A DNA stretch of 6,743 nucleotides from Planctomycetaceae bacterium (GTDB taxonomy: Bacteria; Planctomycetota; Planctomycetia; Pirellulales; Thermoguttaceae). Every line of letters starts with the position of its first letter. Position 1 is the first letter of the stretch. The stretch is from contig JAIRYX010000381.1 of NCBI GenBank assembly GCA_031267635.1, positions 1 to 6,743 on the forward strand. Direction: 5' to 3'. The notes below the pieces were generated by a model. The model saw nothing but the letters and a program-made list of their open reading frames with translations, ran no database searches and was not told the DNA's origin. Both the position numbers and the translations under genes were made by a program. This document shows positions 1-6,155 of this stretch, piece after piece.

Positions 1-25
1 ATCCATTTCAAAACAACTTAGAATG

Positions 26-31
26 AAGGAG
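26..31 (+). promoter_or_regulatory. Shine-Dalgarno site for the ATG at position 40
   Basis: AAGGAG lies 8 nt before an ATG at 40-42. The intact paralogue downstream has the same arrangement (AAGGAGTTT, with AAGGAG 8 nt before the ATG at 1423). This supports position 40 as the original start of the first pseudopilin, even though the frame opened there does not now reach the pilin sequence. Confidence 0.6.
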
Positions 32-39
32 TTTCAGCG

Positions 40-111
40 ATGAAAAAGCTAAACAGAGCGTTTGATTTTCTTGGATTATATCAAAATATGTCGGGGGGGG
101 GGGGTACGTAA
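40..111 (+). other. Detached 5' fragment of the first pseudopilin, with a 12-G homopolymer
   Basis: A 23-codon frame starts at a well-placed ATG. It reads MKKLNRAFDFLGLYQNMS, then Gly codons made by a run of 12 G (93-104), then Thr and TAA (109-111). The basic, hydrophobic start and the Shine-Dalgarno suit the leader of a pilin-like protein, and the pilin itself begins about 100 nt downstream in another frame. One base more in the G tract (13 G, or 10 G) would carry translation into the pilin frame but straight to a TAA at 126-128. One base fewer (11 G, or 14 G) opens a third frame running to 478 without encoding a pilin. So no change in G-tract length alone restores the gene. An independent small leader peptide is possible but less likely. 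Confidence 0.45.
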
Positions 112-239
112 AATGGCTAGAAAGCTAAATTTTACGTGCGACTTCCCTCTTTTTTGCCCGTATTATTGCGAGCATTTCTGCCCGTTTTGGAAGACAATCT
201 TTTGTTCGCAGGGCGTTTACGCTTGTCGAACTTCTTGTT

Positions 240-1307
240 GTGATTGCGATCATCGGAATCTTGATTGCGTTACTTTTACCCGCCGTTCAAGCCGCGCGCG
301 AAGCGGCACGCAGGTCTCAATGTGTGAACCACTTAAAACAATTGGGGATTGCGATCCACAATTACCACGATACGTACAATTTAATCCCGCCTCACGGTGG
401 CGGCGGTTCACGTTCCCACGATTACACTCCCCACGTTGCCTTGTTGCCGTTTTACGAACAACAATCTCGTTGGAATGACCTTGCAACGACCGGCTTTCAA
501 CTCGAACCTTGGGAAGAGCGGCTCGAAGATAATGCTTCTAATCCGGCATGCAGTACGTTTGTTGATCCAATCGCAACGTTATGCTGTCCTTCCGATCCCA
601 AGACTCGTAACAGTTATCAGCGCACGGAAAATTCCCGACCTTGTACCGCAACTAATTATTGCTACTCCGAGGGAGACTATATGGGGGATGCGTACGCATC
701 CAATACCCGAACGGCATTTGTAAAATTTGCTAATTCCATGCCGTTAAATTTTTCCACCATTCTTGACGGATTAAGTAATACGATTTTCACAAGTGAGCGT
801 TGTACCGGTCCAGCGGCAGATTTAAATTCCAACAATGTTACCGATCTTTCGGAAGAAAACTCGATTCGCGGCGGAATTTTATGGGGAACTACCGCTCTCA
901 CGTTAACCAGCGGTCCCAGCGTCTGTATGGCGAAAAAAGGAACCGGCAATACCTACAATTTAAGCGGCGGCGAAAAAGCTTATGCCGGACAAGGTTCATG
1001 GTACGGTTATTATGGAATGATATCAACACGTTTCCATACCATTCTCCCTCCGAACGCACCGTCCTGCGCCTCGCCTGGTTCGTATAGTCAAGTACGTACC
1101 ATGACAGTTTTAGCGTCTCCGACAAGTTACCACAGCGGCGGAGTGAATGTCGGTCTTGGCGATGGTGCGGTGAAGTTCGTAAGTGATTCTATTGAGTATG
1201 GCACAGAAAACCGCGTACTGAATAATCATCAAGCCGGAAAATCGCCCTACGGTATCTGGGGAGCTTTGGGGTCGATCAACGGCAAAGAATCGGTTTCTCT
1301 TCCGTAA
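240..1307 (+). CDS. DUF1559 pseudopilin-like protein with disrupted 5' end
   Basis: This is a planctomycete DUF1559 protein: an exported, type IV pilin-like protein anchored by one N-terminal helix. The true family sequence starts upstream of the listed GTG. From 213 the same frame reads AFTLVELLVVIAIIGILIA, the prepilin peptidase site (cleavage before F, Glu at +5) and helix, followed by the family motif LLPAVQAAREAARRSQC. The C-terminus holds an exact H-X9-DG motif (His codon 1131-1133, Asp-Gly 1161-1166) and ends near GIWGALGSINGKES, as in the paralogue downstream. The frame is open from 129, after a TAA at 126-128, but has no ATG, GTG or TTG before 240. The GTG at 240 lies inside the helix, has no Shine-Dalgarno and would remove the processing site, so it is only a formal start. 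The original start was probably the ATG at 40. The gene is either a pseudogene at its 5' end, a switchable gene, or affected by homopolymer miscalls. The specific role of DUF1559 proteins is not settled. Confidence 0.8.
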   Translation: MIAIIGILIALLLPAVQAAREAARRSQCVNHLKQLGIAIHNYHDTYNLIPPHGGGGSRSHDYTPHVALLPFYEQQSRWNDLATTGFQLEPWEERLEDNASNPACSTFVDPIATLCCPSDPKTRNSYQRTENSRPCTATNYCYSEGDYMGDAYASNTRTAFVKFANSMPLNFSTILDGLSNTIFTSERCTGPAADLNSNNVTDLSEENSIRGGILWGTTALTLTSGPSVCMAKKGTGNTYNLSGGEKAYAGQGSWYGYYGMISTRFHTILPPNAPSCASPGSYSQVRTMTVLASPTSYHSGGVNVGLGDGAVKFVSDSIEYGTENRVLNNHQAGKSPYGIWGALGSINGKESVSLP

Positions 1308-1308
1308 T

Positions 1309-1352
1309 ACTATCGTGCCTGCTCATATATTGCGCGGATAGTGTTTGTTTCT
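1309..1352 (+). terminator. Probable Rho-independent terminator after the first pseudopilin
   Basis: Two bases after the stop codon, ACTATCGTGC (1309-1318) pairs with GCGC-G-GATAGT (1332-1342). This gives a 10-bp stem including one G-T wobble and a single bulged G, with a 13-nt loop. A T-rich stretch (GTTTGTTTCT) follows. Position and form fit an intrinsic terminator that separates the two pseudopilin genes, which each have their own ribosome binding site. Confidence 0.5.
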
Positions 1353-1422
1353 CTGTCCGTATTGTTGCATCATTTTTTCAAACTCAATTCTGTTTCACCA
1401 TTTTATGTAAGGAGTTTACATT

Positions 1423-2601
1423 ATGTACAATTATTTGATCATGTTCCCAATTTGGAAAAAACTGCGCCGCGCGTTTACGCTGGTCGAATTGCTTGTGGTG
1501 ATTGCAATCATCGGAATTTTGATTGCGGTTTTACTTCCGGCAGTTCAAATGGCTCGTGAAGCCGCAAGGAGAATGACCTGTACCAATCAGATCAAACAAG
1601 TCGGATTGGCGTTACACAACTACCACGACACGCATCAGGTTTTCCCGCCATTTGGGTTAATGATGCTGAATACAACCAGTCTGTACCGCTATTCACCTCA
1701 CGTTCCCTTGATGCCGTTCCTTGAAATGCAAAACCGTTACAGCGCTTTGACCGCTGCAACGACTAGAGTGAAAGTCGGCGATACTTCTGTTGGGAATGTC
1801 GATGGCGACCGTACTGCATGGTCGGAATGGTTCGGCGCTCCCGTATCAATTCTTTGTTGTCCATCCGACGGTTACAACACCAGAAAAGCAAATTCCACTC
1901 ACGGTATTGCCAATTATTGTTTCTCGGAAGGAGATTTTATGCCTTCTTTTGTTTTGGATGGTTTTGCAGAAAATGCCTACGCGGGTAATGCGGTTAGGCG
2001 TAACCGAGATAATAAACGTTCTGCATTTCCTGTTTATAAAGTACGGAATTTTTCATCCATTACTGATGGAACCAGTAACACGGTTTTTCTTAGTGAACGA
2101 TGTACAAATAATGATCGCTTGGCAGGAATGATTAAAGGTTCGGTTATTGCACAGATTGGTACGGATATTCCAAGCCGAAACGGAACAGCCAATGCAACCA
2201 TGATTCCGCAAGATTGTTTAAACAGAGTCGCTGCTAATGGTTTGTACGATCTTTCCGGTGGTAAAAAAACGGCAACTCACGACCATTTTTTTTCGTATTG
2301 GGGAGCGATTTCCGTGAAATTTCAAACGATTCTTCCGCCCAACAGTCCGTCGTGCAGTACATCAGGAAATATTACCAATCGTGATAGCGCCAATAACGAA
2401 GCTGCGCTCCTTCCTCCGACCAGTTATCATTCCGGCGGAGTGAATGTCGGTTGGGGAGACGCGTCCGTTTCATTTGTTTCAGAAACAATCCAATCCGAAG
2501 GAATGAGTTTGGACGCCGCTATCGAACGTTCCGGTGAAAGCGTTTACGGCGTTTGGGGAGCGTTGGGTTCTATTAACGGCAATGAATCAAAACGCCCATA
2601 A
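1423..2601 (+). CDS. DUF1559 pseudopilin-like protein (intact paralogue)
   Basis: A 392-residue DUF1559 protein, predicted to be inserted in the cytoplasmic membrane by a type IV prepilin-type N-terminus and exposed outside the cytoplasm. The ATG at 1423 follows TAAGGAG (1408-1414) at 8 nt. The short leader has KK and RR (residues 12-16). The processing site is RRA|FTLVE, with Ala instead of the usual Gly at -1 and Glu at +5 (residue 22). The hydrophobic helix and LLPAVQMAREAARR follow. The C-terminal H-X9-DG motif is present but altered: His336 is followed nine residues later by Asp-Ala, not Asp-Gly. The end carries GVWGALGSINGNES, nearly the same as the upstream gene, and many internal blocks are shared (NYHDT near the N-terminus, the TSYHSGGVNVG block), so the two are paralogues from duplication. 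The exact function is unknown for the family. Confidence in the family is high. Confidence 0.93.
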   Translation: MYNYLIMFPIWKKLRRAFTLVELLVVIAIIGILIAVLLPAVQMAREAARRMTCTNQIKQVGLALHNYHDTHQVFPPFGLMMLNTTSLYRYSPHVPLMPFLEMQNRYSALTAATTRVKVGDTSVGNVDGDRTAWSEWFGAPVSILCCPSDGYNTRKANSTHGIANYCFSEGDFMPSFVLDGFAENAYAGNAVRRNRDNKRSAFPVYKVRNFSSITDGTSNTVFLSERCTNNDRLAGMIKGSVIAQIGTDIPSRNGTANATMIPQDCLNRVAANGLYDLSGGKKTATHDHFFSYWGAISVKFQTILPPNSPSCSTSGNITNRDSANNEAALLPPTSYHSGGVNVGWGDASVSFVSETIQSEGMSLDAAIERSGESVYGVWGALGSINGNESKRP

Positions 2602-2637
2602 ATCTCTTCAGTTTACAAAATGAACGTAAGATTTATG
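2597..2637 (+). terminator. Weak terminator-like inverted repeat over the stop codon
   Basis: CATAAATCT (2597-2605), which contains the stop codon of the second pseudopilin, is a perfect 9-bp inverted repeat of AGATTTATG (2629-2637). The loop is 23 nt and TTTAG follows. The stem is AT-rich, the loop long and the T-run short, so it is a weak candidate for an intrinsic terminator. It could instead be an mRNA 3'-end stabilising hairpin. Confidence 0.3.
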
Positions 2638-2830
2638 TTTAGAATCACGATAACGAATAATTCCGTAGAATGTTAAAATACACTTATTACACTTGCGTTT
2701 TTAGTTTTATGAACGGAGATCCAACCGGATTCCTATTTAGTGAAAACCGAAAGGTCAAGTGTAATGAGCATAAATACCCCCCGACCAACAAATCATAACA
2801 AGGGAAGGTTATTTTGACGCCGAATTGGTG

Positions 2831-2836
2831 TATAAT
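2831..2836 (+). promoter_or_regulatory. Candidate -10 box upstream of the phosphodiesterase gene
   Basis: TATAAT matches the sigma-70 -10 consensus exactly. The only good -35-like sequence, TTGACG at 2814-2819, is 11 nt away, too close for a standard promoter, and nothing convincing lies 16-18 nt upstream. The CAAAGCTTTG palindrome at 2852-2861, just downstream, could be an operator. The call rests on the -10 alone and would imply a leader of about 180 nt. Confidence 0.25.
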
Positions 2837-2905
2837 ATCATTTAGACGGACCAAAGCTTTGTGATATTTTACAGTCTCTTATCATTTCGTTTTTGGAAAA
2901 AGTAA

Positions 2906-2996
2906 TAAGGAAATAAAAAATGAGATTGTTATTGGGGTGATGGCTTGTAAACTGTTTCAGTAAAATATGCCGAAATCCGAAACGATTCATCGTTTC
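2906..2996 (+). promoter_or_regulatory. Possible leader peptides and attenuator-like hairpin
   Basis: TAAGGA (2906-2911) stands 8 nt before an ATG at 2920 that encodes MRLLLG and stops at 2938-2940. The stop overlaps the ATG of a second mini-ORF, MACKLFQ (2940-2963), as TGATG. Sixteen nt later GAAACGAT (2979-2986) pairs with ATCGTTTC (2989-2996), followed by CGTTTTATTT, then the Shine-Dalgarno of the phosphodiesterase gene (AAAGG, 3008-3012). Translated mini-ORFs followed by a hairpin with a U-rich tail resemble an attenuation leader. However, the peptides are very short, show no run of a regulatory amino acid, and the stem has few G-C pairs. Confidence 0.25.
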
Positions 2997-3020
2997 CGTT
3001 TTATTTGAAAGGTTGACTTT

Positions 3021-4718
3021 ATGTGCAGATGTTTTGCTTTATCGTTGTTTGTTTCTGTAGTTACTGTAACTTCAGTTTATGCAGAGCATGTACCAAAATC
3101 GTTGGTCATTATGCTTGACGGAGCCAGAAGCGACGTCATGCTCATGGCTAAAACTCCGAATTTCGATTCGGTTTGTAGCGGCGATTGGGCGACCGGTTAT
3201 CATGGGGCGTGGTCGTTGACCGCTCACACCGTTAAAGACGCCCCAACCATTAGCGGACCCAATCACGCCTCCATTGCCGTCGGCGCAACTCCTACAAAAA
3301 CAAAAGTTCCAAACAACGATTTGTACGACAACTATAACAAAACCAACGCCAGTGCAACGTATAAAAATTACCTAACGCGAATCAAGGAAAAATACGCTGA
3401 CAAAAAGACGGCTTTTGTGTTTTCATGGAAGCCGGATAAAATTCTCGTTTCGGAAAACAATCCGTGCGATCTCGTTCTTTGCGATAGCGATCAAAATAAC
3501 GCAAAACATGTTCCGAAAATCCTTGGCGGCTCCTACGAAAGCGAACACTGGAAAAAAGGAACAGATATTGACGCTATGTTGTATTTTATTGACCTACCGG
3601 ATCATATTGGTCATAGCGGCGGCTATTGTCCGCCCGGTCAGAAACATAAGGAATATATTGCTTGCATTGAGGAAATTGACGGTTGGCTCGGTACTGTTCT
3701 GAACTCAATACGCCAACGAACAACTTTTGCCAATGAGGATTGGTTAGTTGTTATTACTTCGGATCATGGCGGCTGGGTCAGCGGACATGGTCCGATGCGG
3801 GCAGACAATTTTACTATTCCGTTCTTCGTTTCCGGTCAAAATGTTGTGTCGGGTGAAATGGAAGGACAGCCGTGCGACGCTGATGCGGCTGCGACCGTTT
3901 TGAATCATTTCGGGTTTGATGTTGCACAAATGAAAGAAGACGGCTTGATTGACGGTTCGGTTCGGGGAACGGCAAAAACTGTTCCTGTTGCAAATAAGTC
4001 AATCGAAGACGGTTTACTTGTTTACCTCCCGTTCGATGGGGATTTTGAAAACAAGGTCTCCAATAAAGCTGCGTCTATTTCGGTTGGAAATCATGGCGCA
4101 AAACCGGAATCCGCCGACGGCAAACATAACGGCTATCTCAAAATTCGTCAAGGCGAACAACCGCAATTCGTAACGCTTGGCAATCCTGAATCGTTACAGT
4201 TTGGAACGGATGGAAATTTTTCGATTGCGTTTTGGACGCGATTACCGATTGTTCAGGAAGGCGATCCGGTTCTTATCAGTAACAAAGATTGGTCGTCCGG
4301 TCAAAACCCCGGATGTTGTTTCTTTGTCAATCCTTTACCCTCAAATAACGGCAACATTATCGGATTCAACATTGCCGACGACACTAAACTTCGTGTTGAT
4401 GTGAAACAGATTTTCCTGCCGCAAAATGAATGGTGGTTTTGTGCCGTTACAGTAAATCGTCAGGGCAACGCCGTTCTTTTTGCCGGCAGTCCTGACGGGC
4501 GGCTGTTCTGGGGGAGTGAAAGTCTGATTGATGAAAATCTCGGAAAGAGTTTCGGACGCTTGGATGGCAACATCAATACACTGTTGTTATGGAATATCGG
4601 TCAAGACGGAACGAAAACGTATCAATCCAAACTGAACGCCGATATCGACGAATTTCGTATCTGGAACCGTGCTTTAAGCATCAAAGAAATGGAAACGCTT
4701 TTTAAAAATGCGCTATAA
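3021..4718 (+). CDS. Secreted type I phosphodiesterase / alkaline phosphatase-superfamily protein with LamG-like domain
   Basis: A 565-residue exported metal-dependent hydrolase. The start at 3021 follows AAAGG at 8 nt and gives a clear signal peptide, with likely cleavage after VYA (residue 21). Residues 27-310 are an alkaline-phosphatase-fold domain like nucleotide pyrophosphatase/phosphodiesterases. Metal ligand Asp33 lies in MLDGARSD. The probable nucleophile is Ser78 in SGPNHASIAVG, where NPP enzymes have Thr before FPNH. Asp194 and His198 lie in DLPDHIGH, Asp248 and His249 in TSDHGG, and His256 in GHGP. No sulfatase C/S-x-P-x-R motif is present. Residues 331-565 form a concanavalin/LamG-like beta-sandwich, opening with LLVYLPFDGDFENK and closing with DIDEFRIWNRALSIKEME, a common carbohydrate- or surface-binding fold in planctomycete exported proteins. 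It probably cleaves a phosphodiester or phosphomonoester outside the cytoplasm while bound to a glycan; the substrate cannot be read from the sequence. An epimerase gene follows after 83 bp. Confidence 0.85.
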   Translation: MCRCFALSLFVSVVTVTSVYAEHVPKSLVIMLDGARSDVMLMAKTPNFDSVCSGDWATGYHGAWSLTAHTVKDAPTISGPNHASIAVGATPTKTKVPNNDLYDNYNKTNASATYKNYLTRIKEKYADKKTAFVFSWKPDKILVSENNPCDLVLCDSDQNNAKHVPKILGGSYESEHWKKGTDIDAMLYFIDLPDHIGHSGGYCPPGQKHKEYIACIEEIDGWLGTVLNSIRQRTTFANEDWLVVITSDHGGWVSGHGPMRADNFTIPFFVSGQNVVSGEMEGQPCDADAAATVLNHFGFDVAQMKEDGLIDGSVRGTAKTVPVANKSIEDGLLVYLPFDGDFENKVSNKAASISVGNHGAKPESADGKHNGYLKIRQGEQPQFVTLGNPESLQFGTDGNFSIAFWTRLPIVQEGDPVLISNKDWSSGQNPGCCFFVNPLPSNNGNIIGFNIADDTKLRVDVKQIFLPQNEWWFCAVTVNRQGNAVLFAGSPDGRLFWGSESLIDENLGKSFGRLDGNINTLLLWNIGQDGTKTYQSKLNADIDEFRIWNRALSIKEMETLFKNAL

Positions 4719-4801
4719 GTTCACGGCAAAAAATAGCGAAGGATGAGTTTGAGCAACATCCGAATATCGTTTCATTCATCAAGTTAGAAGATCATAATAT
4801 C

Positions 4802-5809
4802 ATGCAAAAGAATTTTCTCATTACAGGCGGCGCGGGATTTGTCGGTTCGCATTTGACCGATTCGCTTCTTGAACAGGGGAGTCATGTCACGGTCATCGAC
4901 GACTTATCCACCGGACGTTGGGAAAATATCGCACGTCACGAGTCGAATCCGAATTTCAAAATTCTCATCGCGTCCGTCGAAGAAGAACGGTTGATGCAGG
5001 AGGAAATTCCGCGAGCGCATTTTGTGTATCATTTGGCAAGCGCAGTCGGCGTGAAATTGATTATTGAAAAACCGGTCGAAATCATTCAGAGGATTGTCCG
5101 CACGACGGATTTCGTTGTCGAATTATGCGCGAAGTATCGCCGCCCGATGTTGCTGACGTCCACAAGTGAAGTTTACGGAAAATCAGAGCGAGTGCCGTTT
5201 CAGGAAGAAGAAGATATCACGTTGGGCGCGTCGTGCAAACGCCGATGGGCGTACGCCGCCGCAAAACTCCTTGATGAATTTCTCGTGTTGGCTCATTATT
5301 ATCAAAGCGCGTTGCCGGTTTACATTGTGCGGCTTTTCAACACGGTCGGACCGCGTCAAGCGGCGCAATACGGCATGGTACTCCCGCGATTCGCAGATGC
5401 GGCTTTGTCAAATCGCCCCGTCCAGGTTTATGGGAACGGCGAACAAACGCGATGTTTCTGTTCGGTATTTGACGTGGTGAAAGGACTCGCGGCAATAAAG
5501 GATTCCCGCGAGGCAATCGGAAAAGTCGTGAACCTTGGTTCCGATGAAGAAATCCGTATTGTCGATCTGGCAAAGCGGGTGATTGAATTATGCGGTTCCT
5601 CCTCAAAGCTTGAATACGTTCCCTACGATGAAGCGTACGGCGCGGGATTCGACGACATGCAACGCCGCGTTCCCTCGACAGAATTAGCGAAAACTCTGAT
5701 TGGCTGGAATCCGCAATATCGTTTGGACGACATAATCCGCCAAGTCATCGAAGACCGCAAAAGCCGACACGCATTCTTTCGACAAGATTCTAACTTACAA
5801 CGCCAATGA
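4802..5809 (+). CDS. NAD-dependent nucleotide-sugar epimerase/dehydratase (extended SDR)
   Basis: A 335-residue cytoplasmic enzyme acting on nucleotide-activated sugars, close to the UDP-glucuronate decarboxylase / UDP-glucose 4-epimerase group. The Rossmann NAD-binding motif TGGAGFVG is at residues 8-15, with Asp33-Asp34 at the end of the second strand to bind the NAD ribose. The active site has TSTSE (119-123) and the YxxxK pair Tyr151/Lys155 in RWAYAAAKLLDEF. Substrate-domain features include RLFNTVGPRQ (177-186), YGMVLPRF (190-197), VYGNGEQTRCFC (209-220) and the late YGAGFDDMQRR (279-289), a pattern common in this subfamily. Length is normal. The start has only a weak purine stretch (AGAAG, 4786-4790). 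It may be co-transcribed with the phosphodiesterase gene, as no promoter or terminator is evident between them. A role in making envelope or exopolysaccharide sugars is likely; the exact substrate (UDP-Glc, UDP-GlcA, UDP-GlcNAc) is not determined. Confidence 0.88.
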   Translation: MQKNFLITGGAGFVGSHLTDSLLEQGSHVTVIDDLSTGRWENIARHESNPNFKILIASVEEERLMQEEIPRAHFVYHLASAVGVKLIIEKPVEIIQRIVRTTDFVVELCAKYRRPMLLTSTSEVYGKSERVPFQEEEDITLGASCKRRWAYAAAKLLDEFLVLAHYYQSALPVYIVRLFNTVGPRQAAQYGMVLPRFADAALSNRPVQVYGNGEQTRCFCSVFDVVKGLAAIKDSREAIGKVVNLGSDEEIRIVDLAKRVIELCGSSSKLEYVPYDEAYGAGFDDMQRRVPSTELAKTLIGWNPQYRLDDIIRQVIEDRKSRHAFFRQDSNLQRQ

Positions 5810-5830
5810 GAGCAATAAAAAGGAATAGTT

Positions 5831-5963
5831 GGGACTTCCGGGACAGAAGGGAGGCCGCCCAAAGAATTGCCCCGGAATTTGCTCAAGAAACCTCAACGCG
5901 AGCCACCCAAATCCCTTGAGTTCCTAAATTCCCTAAAGTCCCTCACATCCCTTATTCCCGAAA
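5831..5963. repeat. Degenerate 9-bp repeats, in opposite orientations
   Basis: Three GGGA-led 9-mers (GGGACTTCC, GGGACAGAA, GGGAGGCCG; 5831-5857) are followed at 5911-5963 by about six 9-mers of the form (A/T/G)TCCCT-NNN: ATCCCTTGA, GTTCCTAAA, TTCCCTAAA, GTCCCTCAC, ATCCCTTAT and a final CCCGAAA variant. The second set is the reverse complement type of the first (GGGAC versus GTCCC), so the two clusters could base-pair in a transcript, around a spacer of some 50 nt. Confidence 0.55.
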
Positions 5964-6087
5964 TTTCCGGCAAAATTCTCAAAACTTCCGCCAACCACAC
6001 CGGAAGTTTCCGCAACCTTATGCGAAGTTTCCGCAACCTTATGCGAGATTTCCGCAACCTTATGCGCGATTTCCGCTCCAAGCAAGG
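5962..6087. repeat. 21-bp tandem repeat array A, about 3 clean and 3 decayed units
   Basis: Three consecutive 21-bp units (6004-6024, 6025-6045, 6046-6066) share TTTCCGCAACCTTATGCG and differ only in the first two or three bases. A half-matching unit follows (6067-6087, matching through TTTCCGC). Two decayed units precede in the same register (5962-5982 and 5983-6003, both with the TTCCG and CAA landmarks). Each unit has short complementary arms, CGCA and TGCG. The first clean unit also takes part in a 9-bp perfect hairpin, AAACTTCCG (5982-5990) with CGGAAGTTT (6001-6009) around a 10-nt loop. Confidence 0.85.
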
Positions 6088-6155
6088 AACTCTGAATCTT
6101 TCTCAGAGGTGTAATCTTTCATAACTCCTTAATTTCTAATGACTAACGTGAGATT

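Larger units (their letters stand above)
2602..3020. other. 419-bp intergenic region with inverted repeats and a possible leader
   Basis: No ordinary gene is seen here. Visible elements, left to right: a 10-bp perfect inverted repeat, ATTACACTTG (2686-2695) and CAAGTGTAAT (2756-2765), 60 nt apart; a TATAAT at 2831-2836; a 7-bp inverted repeat AATATCA/TGATATT (2834-2840, 2862-2868) enclosing the 10-bp palindrome CAAAGCTTTG (2852-2861); two tiny ORFs (2920-2963); and a hairpin (2979-2996). The region is AT-rich and long for this neighbourhood. This suggests that the promoter and a structured 5' leader of the phosphodiesterase gene lie here. Confidence 0.5.

Noticed and set aside
62..478. 138-codon Cys-rich open frame over the start of the first pseudopilin
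   Set aside because: It is an out-of-frame reading of the conserved pilin helix region, and its Cys and Arg residues come from shifted pilin codons.
2814..2836. TTGACG and TATAAT as a complete sigma-70 promoter
   Set aside because: The boxes are only 11 nt apart, well short of the usual 16-18 nt; only the -10 was kept as a weak candidate.
4711..4738. Inverted repeat CGCTAT/ATAGCG over the phosphodiesterase stop codon as a terminator
   Set aside because: The stem is only 6 bp, the loop is A-rich and no T-run follows, so read-through into the epimerase gene is more likely.
5867..6124. 85-codon + strand frame across the 9-bp repeats and array A
   Set aside because: It needs a TTG start with a poorly spaced purine stretch and consists almost wholly of repeats; no protein family is recognisable.
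6060..6130. Minus-strand AAGGAG followed by ATG and a 20-codon ORF
   Set aside because: The spacing of AAGGAG to ATG is only 2 nt and the ORF lies over array A without any family signal.
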